DNA of 51,075 nucleotides from Provencibacterium sp. (GTDB lineage Bacteria > Bacillota > Clostridia > Oscillospirales > Ruminococcaceae), in contig JAAWDS010000057.1 in NCBI GenBank assembly GCA_022793895.1, positions 1-51,075 on the forward strand. The letters are read 5' to 3'. Positions 33,388 to 42,950 of the stretch are shown here, piece by piece. Both the position numbers and the translations under genes were made by a program. The notes beneath the pieces were generated by a model. It had not been told where the DNA came from, did not search any database, and was given only the letters and a program-made list of their open reading frames with translations. Every line of letters begins with the position of its first letter. Position 1 is the stretch's first letter.

Positions 33388-34548
33388 ATGGAGCCGGTCA
33401 GCATTTTAGGCAGCACCGGATCGATCGGCACGCAGGCGCTGCGCGTTTGCCGGGCGCTGGGCCGCCCGGTGGCCGCCCTGAGCGCCGACAGCAGCACCGG
33501 GCTTTTGGAGGAGCAGGCGCGCGCCTTTCATCCGCAGAAGGTCTGCATGACTGACGAAGCGGCCTGCCGGGATCTGCGGGTGCGGCTGCGGGATACCGAT
33601 ATACAGGTGCTGGGCGGCATGGAGGGCCTCTGCGAAATCGCCGCCGATCCGGCCTGCGGCATGCCGCTCAACGCCCTGGTGGGCATGGTGGGCCTTCGCC
33701 CGACGCTGCGGGCGCTGGAGGCGGGGAAAACGGTGGCGCTGGCCAACAAAGAAACGCTGGTAGCCGCCGGGGAGCTGGTCCAAAACACGGCGAAGGCCCA
33801 TGGCGGCCGCCTGCTCCCGGTGGACAGCGAGCACTCTGCAATATTCCAGTGCCTTTGGGGGAATGATAAAAAGGCGGTGCGCCGCATTCTGCTGACCGCA
33901 TCCGGCGGCCCCTTCTATGGGAAAACGCGCGAAGAGCTGCAAACGGCCACGCTCGCCGGCGCGTTATGCCACCCCAATTGGAGCATGGGCCGCAAGATAA
34001 CGGTGGATTCGGCCACGCTGATGAACAAGGGCCTGGAGCTGATTGAGGCGATGTGGCTGTTCGACGTGCCGCCTGAGCAGATTACTATTCTGGTCCACCG
34101 TCAGAGCCTGGTGCATTCGGCGGTAGAATACCGGGACGGCAGTATTCTCGCGCAGCTCTCGCAGCCGGATATGGCGCTGCCCATACAATTGGCGCTGACC
34201 TATCCGGAGCGGGCGGAAACCGGCGTGGTGGAACCGCTGGATCTTCTCCGGGCGGGAACGCTCACCTTTGCCGCGCCGGATGAGGAAACCTTCGGCTGCC
34301 TGCGGCTGGCGAAGGCGGCGGCGAAAGCGGGCGGCCTTGCGCCCTGCATTCTCAACGCGGCGAATGAGGCGGCGGTCGCGCTGTTTTTGGAGGAGAGGAT
34401 TCCATTTTTGGAGATTGAAGAGCGGGTCGGCTATGCGCTCTCGCGGCTCGGCGCACCGGCTTACCGGACCTTAGAGGAGGTCTTGGCCGTGGCGGCGGAG
34501 GCGAAGGCGCTGGCGCAGTCCGGCGCGGTACTTCACGAACTTAGGTAA
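33388..34548 (+). CDS. dxr: 1-deoxy-D-xylulose-5-phosphate reductoisomerase
   Basis: It makes MEP from DXP with NADPH, the committed step of the non-mevalonate isoprenoid pathway. The N-terminal nucleotide-binding start is SILGSTGSIGTQALRV. The catalytic region includes PVDSEHSAIFQCL, LTASGGPFYGKTREEL and HPNWSMGRKITVDSATLMNK. The 386-residue length fits. AAGGAGGGG precedes the ATG, 12 bases after cdsA. IspG, a later step, lies two genes downstream. Confidence 0.97.
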   Translation: MEPVSILGSTGSIGTQALRVCRALGRPVAALSADSSTGLLEEQARAFHPQKVCMTDEAACRDLRVRLRDTDIQVLGGMEGLCEIAADPACGMPLNALVGMVGLRPTLRALEAGKTVALANKETLVAAGELVQNTAKAHGGRLLPVDSEHSAIFQCLWGNDKKAVRRILLTASGGPFYGKTREELQTATLAGALCHPNWSMGRKITVDSATLMNKGLELIEAMWLFDVPPEQITILVHRQSLVHSAVEYRDGSILAQLSQPDMALPIQLALTYPERAETGVVEPLDLLRAGTLTFAAPDEETFGCLRLAKAAAKAGGLAPCILNAANEAAVALFLEERIPFLEIEERVGYALSRLGAPAYRTLEEVLAVAAEAKALAQSGAVLHELR

Positions 34549-34555
34549 AGGGTGA

Positions 34556-35587
34556 TTGATTACGCAATGGGTTATCCAGATCCTGGTTGCGCTGCTCGCG
34601 TTCGGGATCATCATCTTTATTCACGAGCTGGGGCACTTTATCGTTGCGAAGAGCGTGGGCATTACCGTCCATGAATTTGCATTGGGGATGGGTCCGCGGC
34701 TTTTCTCATTCCGGCGCGGCGAAACGGTTTATTCGCTGCGGCTGGTGCCCATCGGCGGGTTTACCCAGATGGAGGGGGAGGACGAGGAGAGTAGCGACGC
34801 CGGTTCCTTTGGGAAAAAGAAGGTCTGGCAGCGGATCCTGGTCGTTGTTGCAGGCGCGGCAATGAACATCCTCCTGGGCTTCTTCATCCTGCTGGGGCTC
34901 TCGATTGGGGAGGATGGGCTCTCTTCCACCACCATCGCCCGCTTTTCGGAGGGGGCGGTCAGCTCGGAAATGCTGATGGAGGGCGACCGGATTACCCATG
35001 TCAACGGCCAGCGGGTGCGCATCGGCAACGATCTCATTTTTGAAATGCTGCGCGACGGCGACGGGGTGATCGATTTCGGCGTTGTGCGCGACGAGGAGCC
35101 GGTGCAGCTAAAGGGGGTCGTCTTTAACACCCGCAAGGCGCAGGACGGCACCAACCTGGTCACGCTCGACTTTAAGGTTTATGCCGTTACCAAAACGCCG
35201 CTGAATGTTCTCAAATATGCCTGGTACTGGACGGCTGGCACCGTGCGTGAGGTCTGGGTCTCCTTTTTGGACCTCATCACCGGCAAATATGGACTCAGCC
35301 AGCTCTCCGGGCCGGTCGGCGTCACGAGCGCCATTGGCGAGGCGACGGGGATGGGGCTTTCCAGCCTTCTCAGCCTGGTTGCGCTCATCACCATCAACAT
35401 TGGCGTTTTCAACCTTCTGCCGGCGCCTGCGCTGGACGGGGGAAGGCTGGTGTTCCTGCTGATCGAGGCTATCTTCCGCCGGAAGGTGCCGCCCAAATAT
35501 GAAGCCTATGTGCATGCGGCGGGGCTAGTGGCCCTCTTTGGGCTGATGTTAATCGTCACGGTGGGCGATATCGCCCGCCTGCTTTAA
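34556..35587 (+). CDS. rseP: Site-2 zinc protease RseP (RIP metalloprotease)
   Basis: A 343-residue intramembrane protease that cuts anti-sigma factors or signal-peptide remnants within the membrane. The zinc motif HELGH is at residues 23-27 in the first helix, and the third ligand D294 is in LPAPALDGGRLV. A single PDZ domain lies at about residues 115-185. The start is TTG at 34556, 8 bases after dxr, with AAAGGGTGA abutting it, so spacing is tight and translation may be coupled to dxr. The first helix begins at once, as is typical. Confidence 0.94.
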   Translation: MITQWVIQILVALLAFGIIIFIHELGHFIVAKSVGITVHEFALGMGPRLFSFRRGETVYSLRLVPIGGFTQMEGEDEESSDAGSFGKKKVWQRILVVVAGAAMNILLGFFILLGLSIGEDGLSSTTIARFSEGAVSSEMLMEGDRITHVNGQRVRIGNDLIFEMLRDGDGVIDFGVVRDEEPVQLKGVVFNTRKAQDGTNLVTLDFKVYAVTKTPLNVLKYAWYWTAGTVREVWVSFLDLITGKYGLSQLSGPVGVTSAIGEATGMGLSSLLSLVALITINIGVFNLLPAPALDGGRLVFLLIEAIFRRKVPPKYEAYVHAAGLVALFGLMLIVTVGDIARLL

Positions 35588-35622
35588 ACCGGACGGCGGC
35601 GCTGCAAAGGAAGGGGAACGGG

Positions 35623-36690
35623 ATGGACAGAACGGGAAACACGCTGGATAGAAGGGATACGCGTCCGGTCCGGATAGGATCGGTGACGGTTGGCGGCGGC
35701 GCGCCGGTCGCCGTTCAATCGATGCTCAGCCTGCCCAGCTATGATATCGAGGGCAGCGTGGCGCAGGCCCGGCGGCTTCAGGCGGCGGGCTGCGAGCTGG
35801 TGCGCGCGGCGGTGCCGGACCGGGAGGCGGTGCGGCTGATCGCAGCGCTCAAGGAAGCGCTGGATATCCCGGTCATTGCGGATATCCACTTTGATTACCG
35901 GCTGGCTATCGAATCGGTGGCGGCCGGGGCGGATAAGATCCGGATTAACCCTGGAAACATCGGGGAGGAGAGCCGGGTCAAGGCGGTGGTGGAAGCCTGT
36001 AAGGCTAGGAATGTCCCCATCCGGGTGGGGGTAAACTCCGGTTCGCTGGAAAAGGAGATCTTGAAAAAATATGGCGCGCCTACGCCGGAGGCATTGGTGG
36101 AGAGCGCGCTCTACCATGCGGCGCTCATCGAGCGGTACGACTACGACAACCTCGTTCTTGCGCTCAAGTCCTCCGATGTGGCGCGCACCATTGCGAGCTA
36201 CCGCCTAGCGCGGGAGCGCTGCCGTTACCCCTTCCATCTCGGCGTTACCGAGGCGGGGACGCTGCGCATGGGGATGCTGAAATCCGCGATAGGGATTGGC
36301 TCGCTGCTGTGCGATGGGATTGGCGACACCATCCGCGTTTCTCTGACGGCCGATCCGGTCGAGGAGGTGGCCGCCGCGCGGGATATCCTGCGCATTTGCG
36401 GGCTGCGCGGCGGAATCAACGTCGTCTCCTGCCCAACCTGCGGGCGGACGCGGGTGGGGCTCATCCCGCTCGCGGAGAAGGTGGAGCGCGCTCTCTCCGG
36501 CATTCAGAAGGACATCACCGTTGCGGTGATGGGCTGCGCGGTCAACGGGCCGGGCGAGGCGCGGGAGGCGGATATCGGCGTTGCCTGCGGCGACGGCTGC
36601 GGCCTGCTTTTCCAAAAAGGGGAGATTTTACGCAAAGTACCGGAGGAGGAGATCCTTCCCGCTTTGCTGGAGCTGGTAGAAAAACAATAG
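35623..36690 (+). CDS. ispG: (E)-4-hydroxy-3-methylbut-2-enyl-diphosphate synthase
   Basis: An iron-sulfur enzyme that reduces MEcPP to HMBPP, in the MEP pathway. The 355 residues match the short bacterial form. The [4Fe-4S] ligands are C270, C273 (CPTCGR), C305 (MGCAVNGPGE) and E312. The TIM barrel begins with PVRIGSVTVGGGAPVAVQSM, and HFDYRLAIESVAAGADKIRI is typical. AAGGGGAACGGG precedes the ATG. Confidence 0.97.
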   Translation: MDRTGNTLDRRDTRPVRIGSVTVGGGAPVAVQSMLSLPSYDIEGSVAQARRLQAAGCELVRAAVPDREAVRLIAALKEALDIPVIADIHFDYRLAIESVAAGADKIRINPGNIGEESRVKAVVEACKARNVPIRVGVNSGSLEKEILKKYGAPTPEALVESALYHAALIERYDYDNLVLALKSSDVARTIASYRLARERCRYPFHLGVTEAGTLRMGMLKSAIGIGSLLCDGIGDTIRVSLTADPVEEVAAARDILRICGLRGGINVVSCPTCGRTRVGLIPLAEKVERALSGIQKDITVAVMGCAVNGPGEAREADIGVACGDGCGLLFQKGEILRKVPEEEILPALLELVEKQ

Positions 36691-36735
36691 GGGAGCTTTC
36701 CCCAGCGGGTAAAGGAAGGAAATGGTGGTAGATCC

Positions 36736-39700
36736 TTGGCAACCCTAGGAGAACTTTTTGCGGGAGCGGCGATTGAGGGCCTTCCCGAAGCGATGCTACA
36801 TACTGAGATCCACACGCTGGAGGTGGACAAGCCCCGGCGGATGATGAAAATTGAGATCGGTTCTCCCGCGCCCATTACGAGCGGGACGATCGAAAAATTC
36901 GAACACGCCGCGAAGGAAGCGTTGCGGTTGAGCGGCTGCGAGGTGTCGCCGGTCTATCCGCCGGAATCCTTTGACTGCGCCCAGGTGGGGCCGCTGATTT
37001 TGGATCTGCGCCGCCGCGGCCTGCCGGTCAACGGCTTTTTTGATGATGCGCAGTACCGGTTGGAGGGGGAGACCCTCTCGATTTCGCTGCCGCGCGGCGG
37101 GGAGCAGCTTCTGCTGCAAGCGGGCTGCGATCGGGAGATTGCCGCCGAGATCCGCCGGCGGTTCGGTAAAACGGTCGAGATCCGCTTCTGCGGCGTTACC
37201 GAGGTAGCCCAGGAGAGCGAGCTGTATCAGAAAACGGTGGCGGCCTGCGTTGTCCCAGTCAGCGCCCCGGCGGCGGTGAAATCCTCCTCCGGCGGGGCCG
37301 TTCCCCGTTCTTCGCGCACGGCCCTCCCGTTTGACTGTTCCGCGCTGCCCTTCCGGCCGGATACGGCGCAGGTCGTTCAGGGGAAGATGATCCGTACCCC
37401 GCCCATCCCGCTCTCCCAAGTGACGGAGGAGGGGGGGAAGTGCGTGGTCTGGGGGGATATCTTCCAGATCGACCGCCGGGAAACCCGCGATGGCAGCAAG
37501 GTTATCTTTTCGATGAACTTCACCGACTATACCGGCTCGAACACCCTCAAGCTGATTACCGATAAACAGAAGGCGCAGCCGCTGGAAGCCTTGAGCGAGG
37601 GAACGACGGTGCTGGTCAGCGGCGAGGTGGGGTTTGATAAATACGATAAGGAGATCAACATCCGCCCCTACGACATTGTAATGGTGGAAAAGACCAAGAA
37701 GGAGGATACCGCCCCGCAGAAGCGGGTGGAGCTGCACATGCACTCCAACATGTCGGCCATGGACGGGATGACCCCTGCGGACAAGCTGGTCAAGCGCGCC
37801 CATGAATGGGGCCATCCGGCGGTAGCGATTACCGATCACGGCGTTGCGCAGGGCTTCCCGGATGCGATGAACGCCCTCGAAGCGATGAAGGACGAGAACT
37901 TTAAGGTCATCTATGGGGTGGAAGCCTATTTTGTCAACGATATGATCGGCGCTGTCGAGGGGGATGCGAACGCGCGCTTTGAGGATCCGATCATCGTTTT
38001 CGACCTGGAGACCACCGGCCTTTCCGCGGGCAGCGACCGCATCACCGAAATCGGCGCGGTGCGCCTGGAGGGCGGGGAGATAGCCGGCCGGTTTTCGAGC
38101 TTTGTCAACCCGGAGCGGCCTATCCCCCAGAAGATCACCGAGCTTACCGGCATTACCGATGCAATGGTGGCCGATGCGCCGAAGGAAGCGGAGGCGCTGA
38201 AGGCTTTTATCGACTTCTGCGCCGGGAGCCAGGTGCTGGTGGCGCACAACGCGCCGTTTGATTCCGGCTTTATCCGGGCGGCCTGCGGGCGGCAGAAGCA
38301 GGAGTTCCCGTTTACAGCGGTCGATACCGTTGCGATTGCGCGCGCGCTCTACCCGGATCTAAAGAACCATAAGCTGGACACGGTTGCCGCCAAGCTGAAG
38401 CTCGGCAATTTTAACCACCACCGCGCGGTGGATGACGCCAACGTACTCGCCGAAATTTTCATCCGGTTTATCGCCGCGCTGCGCGAGGATTACCAGGTGG
38501 ACGAGGTGGGGCGTATCAACGTCGCGCTTGGCGGCGGCGATCCCAAAAAGCTGCCGAGCTACCACATGATCATCCTGGCGAAAAACCAGGCGGGGCTGCG
38601 CAACCTTTACCAGTTGATCTCGATTTCCCACATCGATTATTATTTCAAGCGCCCGCGGATTCCCAAGAGCGAGCTGGTCAAGCGCCGCGAGGGGCTCATC
38701 ATCGGCTCGGCCTGCGAGGCGGGCGAGCTGTTCCGCGCGGTGCTCGATGGGAAAAACTGGGGTACGCTCTGCGACATTGCGCGCTTTTACGATTACCTCG
38801 AAATCCAGCCCATTGCCAACAACGCCTTCCTCATGCGGGAGGGACGCGTTCCGGACGAGCGGGGGCTACAGGACCTGAACCGCACCATCGTGCGGCTGGG
38901 GGAGAAGCTGGGCCTGCCCGTCTGCGCCACCTGCGACGTGCATTTTCTCGATCCGGGCGACGCGAAATTCCGCGAGATCCTCATGGCCGGCCAGGGCTTT
39001 AAGGATGCCGCGGAGCAAGCCCCGCTCTACCTGCGCACCACCGAGGAGATGTTAACGGAATTTCGCTACCTTGGAGAGAAGAAAGCCTATGAGGTGGTGG
39101 TCGAGAACACCAACAAAATTGCGGATATGGTGGAAAAGCTGCGCCCCATCCCGCTGGGCACCTATACCCCGACCATCGATGGGGCAGAGGAGGATTTGCA
39201 GCGCATCTGCTGGGCGCGCGCCAAGGAGCTGTATGGCGATCCGCTGCCGGAGCTGGTCAAAACCCGGCTCGACCGGGAGCTCTCCTCGATCATCAAGCAC
39301 GGCTTCTCGGTGCTCTACATCATCGCCCAGAAGCTGGTAAAGGACAGCGAGGAACATGGCTACCTCGTCGGATCGCGCGGATCGGTCGGTTCCTCCTTCG
39401 TTGCAATCATGGCGGGCATCTCGGAGGTCAACCCGCTGGCCCCTCACTATATCTGCATGAAATGCAAGCACTCGGAATTTTTTACGGATGGTAGCGTTGG
39501 TTCCGGTTTCGACCTTCCGGATAAAAATTGCCCCCTCTGTGGGGAGCCGATGCACCGCGACGGGCACGACATTCCCTTTGAGACCTTCTTAGGTTTCGAT
39601 GGCGACAAGGAGCCGGATATCGACCTCAACTTTTCCGGCGAATATCAAACGCAGGCCCACCGCTACACCGAGGAGCTGTTCGGCTCCACCCATGTGTTTA

Positions 39701-41043
39701 AGGCGGGCACCATTTCGACCATTGCCCAGAAAACGGCCTACGGCTTTGTGATGAAATACATGGAGGAGCGCGGGCTGGTGCTGCACAAGGCGGAGATTGA
39801 CCGGCTTTCGATCGGTTGCTCCGGCGTGAAGCGTACCACCGGCCAGCATCCGGGCGGCATGGTGGTGGTGCCGCGGCAGCACGAGATCTATGATTTCTGC
39901 CCGGTGCAGCGCCCGGCGGACGATCCGGGATCCGTCATTACCACCACCCACTTTGATTTCCATTCGCTGCACGATACGCTGCTCAAGCTCGACATTCTCG
40001 GCCACGATGTTCCGACGCTCTATAAGCGCCTGGAGGAGATGACCGGCATCCCGGTGCTTTCGGTTTCGATGAGCGATCCGGCGGTCTATTCGCTTTTCAC
40101 CTCGCCGGAGGCGCTCGGCGTCACGGCGGAGGATATCGACTGCAACACCGGCACCCTCTCGCTGCCGGAGATGGGCACCTCGTTTGTGCGCGGCATGCTG
40201 CAAGAATCGCAGCCGAAAACCTTTAGCGATCTGTTGCAGATCTCCGGCCTCTCGCATGGCACCGATGTCTGGCTGGGCAACGCGCAGGATCTCATCCGCA
40301 GCCGGACCTGCACCATCAGCGAGGTCATCGGTACGCGCGACGATATCATGGTCTACCTCTTGCACCACGGCTTGGAGCCGCAGCTGGCCTTTAAAATCAT
40401 GGAGATCACCCGTAAGGGCAAAGCGGCCAAGCTGCTGACCGAGGAACATATCAACGCCATGAAGGAGCATCAGGTTCCGCAGTGGTACATTGATAGCTGC
40501 TTTAAGATTAAATACATGTTCCCCAAAGCCCACGCGGCCGCCTATGTCATCGCCGCCATCCGGCTGGGGTGGTATAAGGTGCATGAGCCGCTCGCCTACT
40601 ATGCGGCCTTCTTCACCGTGCGCGGCGGCGATTTCGATGCGCAGGCCGCCGTGATGGGGCGCGACGAGGTGCGCCGCAAAATCGGCAACCTCAAGCTGAA
40701 AGGCAATGAGCGCAGCGTGAAGGAGGAAGATCAATACCAAACGCTGCTCATCACCAACGAGATGCTCGCGCGCGGCTACCAGTTCCTGCCGGTGGACCTC
40801 TACCGGTCGGACGCCGTCCGTTATTTGTTGGAGGATGGACGCATCCGCCTGCCGTTCACCGCCTTAAAGGGCCTGGGCGAAGCGGCGGCCCGCCAGCTCC
40901 AGGAGGCGGGCAAGGAGGGGGCCTATATCTCGGTGGATGATATCTCTGCCCGCGCGGGGGTTTCCAAGGCCGTCATTGAAACGCTGCGGGAGATTGGCGC
41001 GCTCGCTTCCCTCCCGGAATCCAGCCAGATTACCCTCTTTTGA
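36736..41043 (+). CDS. polC: DNA polymerase III alpha subunit, PolC type
   Basis: This is the main replicase of low- and mid-G+C Gram-positives. The 1,435 residues include, in order, an N-terminal domain, an OB fold (about 210-320), a PHP domain starting at HMHSNMSAMDG (H334), a proofreading exonuclease inserted in PHP with D423 and E425 in IVFDLETTGL, the palm with catalytic D961 and D963 in EPDIDLNF, and the C-terminal fingers. A zinc module CMKCKH...CPLCGEPM lies at about 905-940. The TTG start at 36736 has only GGTGG as a ribosome site; no better in-frame codon exists. It closes the conserved cluster. Confidence 0.97.
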   Translation: MATLGELFAGAAIEGLPEAMLHTEIHTLEVDKPRRMMKIEIGSPAPITSGTIEKFEHAAKEALRLSGCEVSPVYPPESFDCAQVGPLILDLRRRGLPVNGFFDDAQYRLEGETLSISLPRGGEQLLLQAGCDREIAAEIRRRFGKTVEIRFCGVTEVAQESELYQKTVAACVVPVSAPAAVKSSSGGAVPRSSRTALPFDCSALPFRPDTAQVVQGKMIRTPPIPLSQVTEEGGKCVVWGDIFQIDRRETRDGSKVIFSMNFTDYTGSNTLKLITDKQKAQPLEALSEGTTVLVSGEVGFDKYDKEINIRPYDIVMVEKTKKEDTAPQKRVELHMHSNMSAMDGMTPADKLVKRAHEWGHPAVAITDHGVAQGFPDAMNALEAMKDENFKVIYGVEAYFVNDMIGAVEGDANARFEDPIIVFDLETTGLSAGSDRITEIGAVRLEGGEIAGRFSSFVNPERPIPQKITELTGITDAMVADAPKEAEALKAFIDFCAGSQVLVAHNAPFDSGFIRAACGRQKQEFPFTAVDTVAIARALYPDLKNHKLDTVAAKLKLGNFNHHRAVDDANVLAEIFIRFIAALREDYQVDEVGRINVALGGGDPKKLPSYHMIILAKNQAGLRNLYQLISISHIDYYFKRPRIPKSELVKRREGLIIGSACEAGELFRAVLDGKNWGTLCDIARFYDYLEIQPIANNAFLMREGRVPDERGLQDLNRTIVRLGEKLGLPVCATCDVHFLDPGDAKFREILMAGQGFKDAAEQAPLYLRTTEEMLTEFRYLGEKKAYEVVVENTNKIADMVEKLRPIPLGTYTPTIDGAEEDLQRICWARAKELYGDPLPELVKTRLDRELSSIIKHGFSVLYIIAQKLVKDSEEHGYLVGSRGSVGSSFVAIMAGISEVNPLAPHYICMKCKHSEFFTDGSVGSGFDLPDKNCPLCGEPMHRDGHDIPFETFLGFDGDKEPDIDLNFSGEYQTQAHRYTEELFGSTHVFKAGTISTIAQKTAYGFVMKYMEERGLVLHKAEIDRLSIGCSGVKRTTGQHPGGMVVVPRQHEIYDFCPVQRPADDPGSVITTTHFDFHSLHDTLLKLDILGHDVPTLYKRLEEMTGIPVLSVSMSDPAVYSLFTSPEALGVTAEDIDCNTGTLSLPEMGTSFVRGMLQESQPKTFSDLLQISGLSHGTDVWLGNAQDLIRSRTCTISEVIGTRDDIMVYLLHHGLEPQLAFKIMEITRKGKAAKLLTEEHINAMKEHQVPQWYIDSCFKIKYMFPKAHAAAYVIAAIRLGWYKVHEPLAYYAAFFTVRGGDFDAQAAVMGRDEVRRKIGNLKLKGNERSVKEEDQYQTLLITNEMLARGYQFLPVDLYRSDAVRYLLEDGRIRLPFTALKGLGEAAARQLQEAGKEGAYISVDDISARAGVSKAVIETLREIGALASLPESSQITLF

Positions 41044-41118
41044 GGGCGTTCTGTCCGGCGAGGGCTTGCCGTGACAGCGGGCGGCTCCCGTTCCTTGCCG
41101 GTAAAATTCCGGCGGGGC

Positions 41119-41147
41119 TTGCAAAAAGCCTCCGTCTTCTTTATGAT
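41119..41147 (+). promoter_or_regulatory. Promoter of the TIM-barrel/proBA operon
   Basis: TTGCAA (41119-41124), a 17-base spacer and TATGAT (41142-41147), about 80 bases before the gene at 41227. The four genes after it are closely spaced. Confidence 0.75.
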
Positions 41148-41226
41148 AGAGGAGAGCGCTGCGAAGGCTCCAGCTTTCGGGCGGCGCGTTGCCGGATTCG
41201 ATGACAGAACAAAGGAGGAACCGCTT

Positions 41227-42060
41227 ATGCTGCCAACCGTCCCACTGGGAGTGCATGCCGTTACCCGCCTCATCATCGGCGGGAACCCTTTCAGCGGCAA
41301 CAGCCATGTCAGCCGCGAAATGGATGAGGAGATGCAGGACTATTTCACGACGGCCGCCGTCAAACGCACCCTTATGCGCTGCCAGGAGTGCGGGATCAAC
41401 ACCATGCAGCTGCGCGGCGACCGCCATATCCTGCGTATCCTCCGGGAATTTCGCGCCGAGGGCGGGCGGCTTCAGTGGATAGCCCAAACCACGCCGGAAT
41501 CCGCCTCCTTTGAAGCCAATGTCCGTCAGATGGCGCAGGCGGGGCCGATTGCCATCTACCATCATGGCACCGTGACCGATCAGCTTTTTAAGGAGGGGGA
41601 GACGGAGGAGCTGCTGCGGCGGCTCGCGGTCTTACGCAGCACCGGGTTCCCGGTCGGGCTGGCCACCCATATGCCGGAGGTCGTCGCCTATGCCGAGGAG
41701 CAGCGCTGGGACGTTGATTTTTACATGACCTGCGTCTATAACCTCAGCCGCATCGACCGGGTCAGCAGCGCCGTAACCGGCAAGGCCAACGAGGATGAAC
41801 CGTTTTTTGAGAGCGATATCCCCTTGATGTATAAAGCTATCCGCGCGGTGGATAAGCCCTGCCTAGCCTTCAAGATCCTGGGCGCTACCCGCCGCTGCCA
41901 GAGCCAGGAGACGGTGCGCGCCGCTTTCGAGGAGGCGTTCTGCTCCATCAAGCCCCAGGATGCGGTTATAGTCGGGATGTATCCCAAGGACTGCGATCAG
42001 GTTGCGCTTAACTGCCGCTATACCGCCGAAGCGATTGAAAAGGCGGAGGCCGGGCGTTAA
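41227..42060 (+). CDS. Uncharacterised TIM-barrel-like protein
   Basis: A 277-residue soluble protein with alternating strand and helix segments that suggest a TIM barrel, and an aldo/keto-reductase-like start (GVHAVTRLIIGGNPFSGNSH). Visible features are QLRGDRHILRILREF, AIYHHGTVTDQL and the C-terminal DAVIVGMYPKDCDQVALNC, which resembles the end of AKR-type barrels. No catalytic tetrad can be assigned, so I do not name a reaction. The ATG at 41227 has AAAGGAGG upstream; the longer frame to 41071 crosses the promoter. It leads an operon with a sugar isomerase-like gene, then proB and proA. Confidence 0.75.
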   Translation: MLPTVPLGVHAVTRLIIGGNPFSGNSHVSREMDEEMQDYFTTAAVKRTLMRCQECGINTMQLRGDRHILRILREFRAEGGRLQWIAQTTPESASFEANVRQMAQAGPIAIYHHGTVTDQLFKEGETEELLRRLAVLRSTGFPVGLATHMPEVVAYAEEQRWDVDFYMTCVYNLSRIDRVSSAVTGKANEDEPFFESDIPLMYKAIRAVDKPCLAFKILGATRRCQSQETVRAAFEEAFCSIKPQDAVIVGMYPKDCDQVALNCRYTAEAIEKAEAGR

Positions 42061-42143
42061 ACGCTGGGCAGGACGTTTTTTGTGGATTCGCTCAAAAGGC
42101 CGCCGGATGGGCCTCAAGCATCGAAGAAGGGATGGGGACAGAG

Positions 42144-42911
42144 ATGACTATGATTGGATACCAGCTTTCCAGCTTAAAACCGCTTTTGCTTTCCGCCGAA
42201 GAGGTGCAGGCCGCCCTGCGCCGCCTGCATGCGCTGGGCTACCGCACCCTTCAAATTCAATGGATTTCCCCGGAGGTTCCGGATGAGGCGGTAGCCTGCG
42301 CGCTGAAGGAAACCGGGATGGACTGCATCGGCGTGCAGGACCGCTATCCGGCCATTCGGGAGCAGTTTGACCGGTTTGTAAACCAGAACCGCCTCTTTGG
42401 CGGCCGGGATCTCTGTATCAGCGGCATTCCGCCTGAAAACTTTTCCCCAGAGGGCCTGCGGGCCTATGCCGCCGAGCTGGACGGGATGCGCCGCCGTCTC
42501 TCCGAGGAGGGGATGACCCTCTCGTTCCATCCGATTTGGTCCGACTATGTAGGAGTGGACGGCGTTCCTGCGCTGGACCGGCTGATGGACGCCCTCCCGG
42601 AGCTGCGGCTGACCCTTTGCGCTTACCATGCCGTCAAGGCGGGAAACGACCCGGCCGCGCTGCTGGAGCGCTACCGCGGGCGGGTCGATACCGTGCATTT
42701 CAAGGATTCCGCCCTCCGGCCGGACGGATCCGATTTCCTGGTCCCGACCGGCCAGGGACGGATCGACTGGCCGCCCATCTTTGAAGCCTGCAACCGGACC
42801 GGGGTCCGGTGGGGGCTGGCCGAGCAGGAGCGCTGGGAAAAGGATCCCTTCCTGTGCGCGGAAGAGAGCTACCGCTATATCTGCTCCAACGGCATTGGGG
42901 AAGCGCTCTAA
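42144..42911 (+). CDS. Sugar phosphate isomerase/epimerase-like TIM-barrel protein
   Basis: A 255-residue xylose-isomerase-like TIM-barrel protein. It begins MIGYQLSSLKP after one or two extra residues, and ATGs at 42132, 42144 and 42150 are all possible; GGGG and AGAG upstream suit 42144 or 42150. Family elements are LSFHPIWSDYV, LCAYHAVKAGNDPAALLERY, VDTVHFKDSALR and the C-terminal WGLAEQERWEKD, the usual metal and sugar-binding strands. The common HNH metal motif is replaced by FHP, so metal binding may differ. It pairs with the preceding TIM-barrel gene; the substrate is unknown. Confidence 0.8.
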   Translation: MTMIGYQLSSLKPLLLSAEEVQAALRRLHALGYRTLQIQWISPEVPDEAVACALKETGMDCIGVQDRYPAIREQFDRFVNQNRLFGGRDLCISGIPPENFSPEGLRAYAAELDGMRRRLSEEGMTLSFHPIWSDYVGVDGVPALDRLMDALPELRLTLCAYHAVKAGNDPAALLERYRGRVDTVHFKDSALRPDGSDFLVPTGQGRIDWPPIFEACNRTGVRWGLAEQERWEKDPFLCAEESYRYICSNGIGEAL

Positions 42912-42950
42912 GAGGGCGGGCCGCATCAAACGAATAAGGAGAGAAAAAAG

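Noticed and set aside
36722-36748. ATG at 36722 as the polC start
   Set aside because: It is out of frame and reaches a stop after eight codons.
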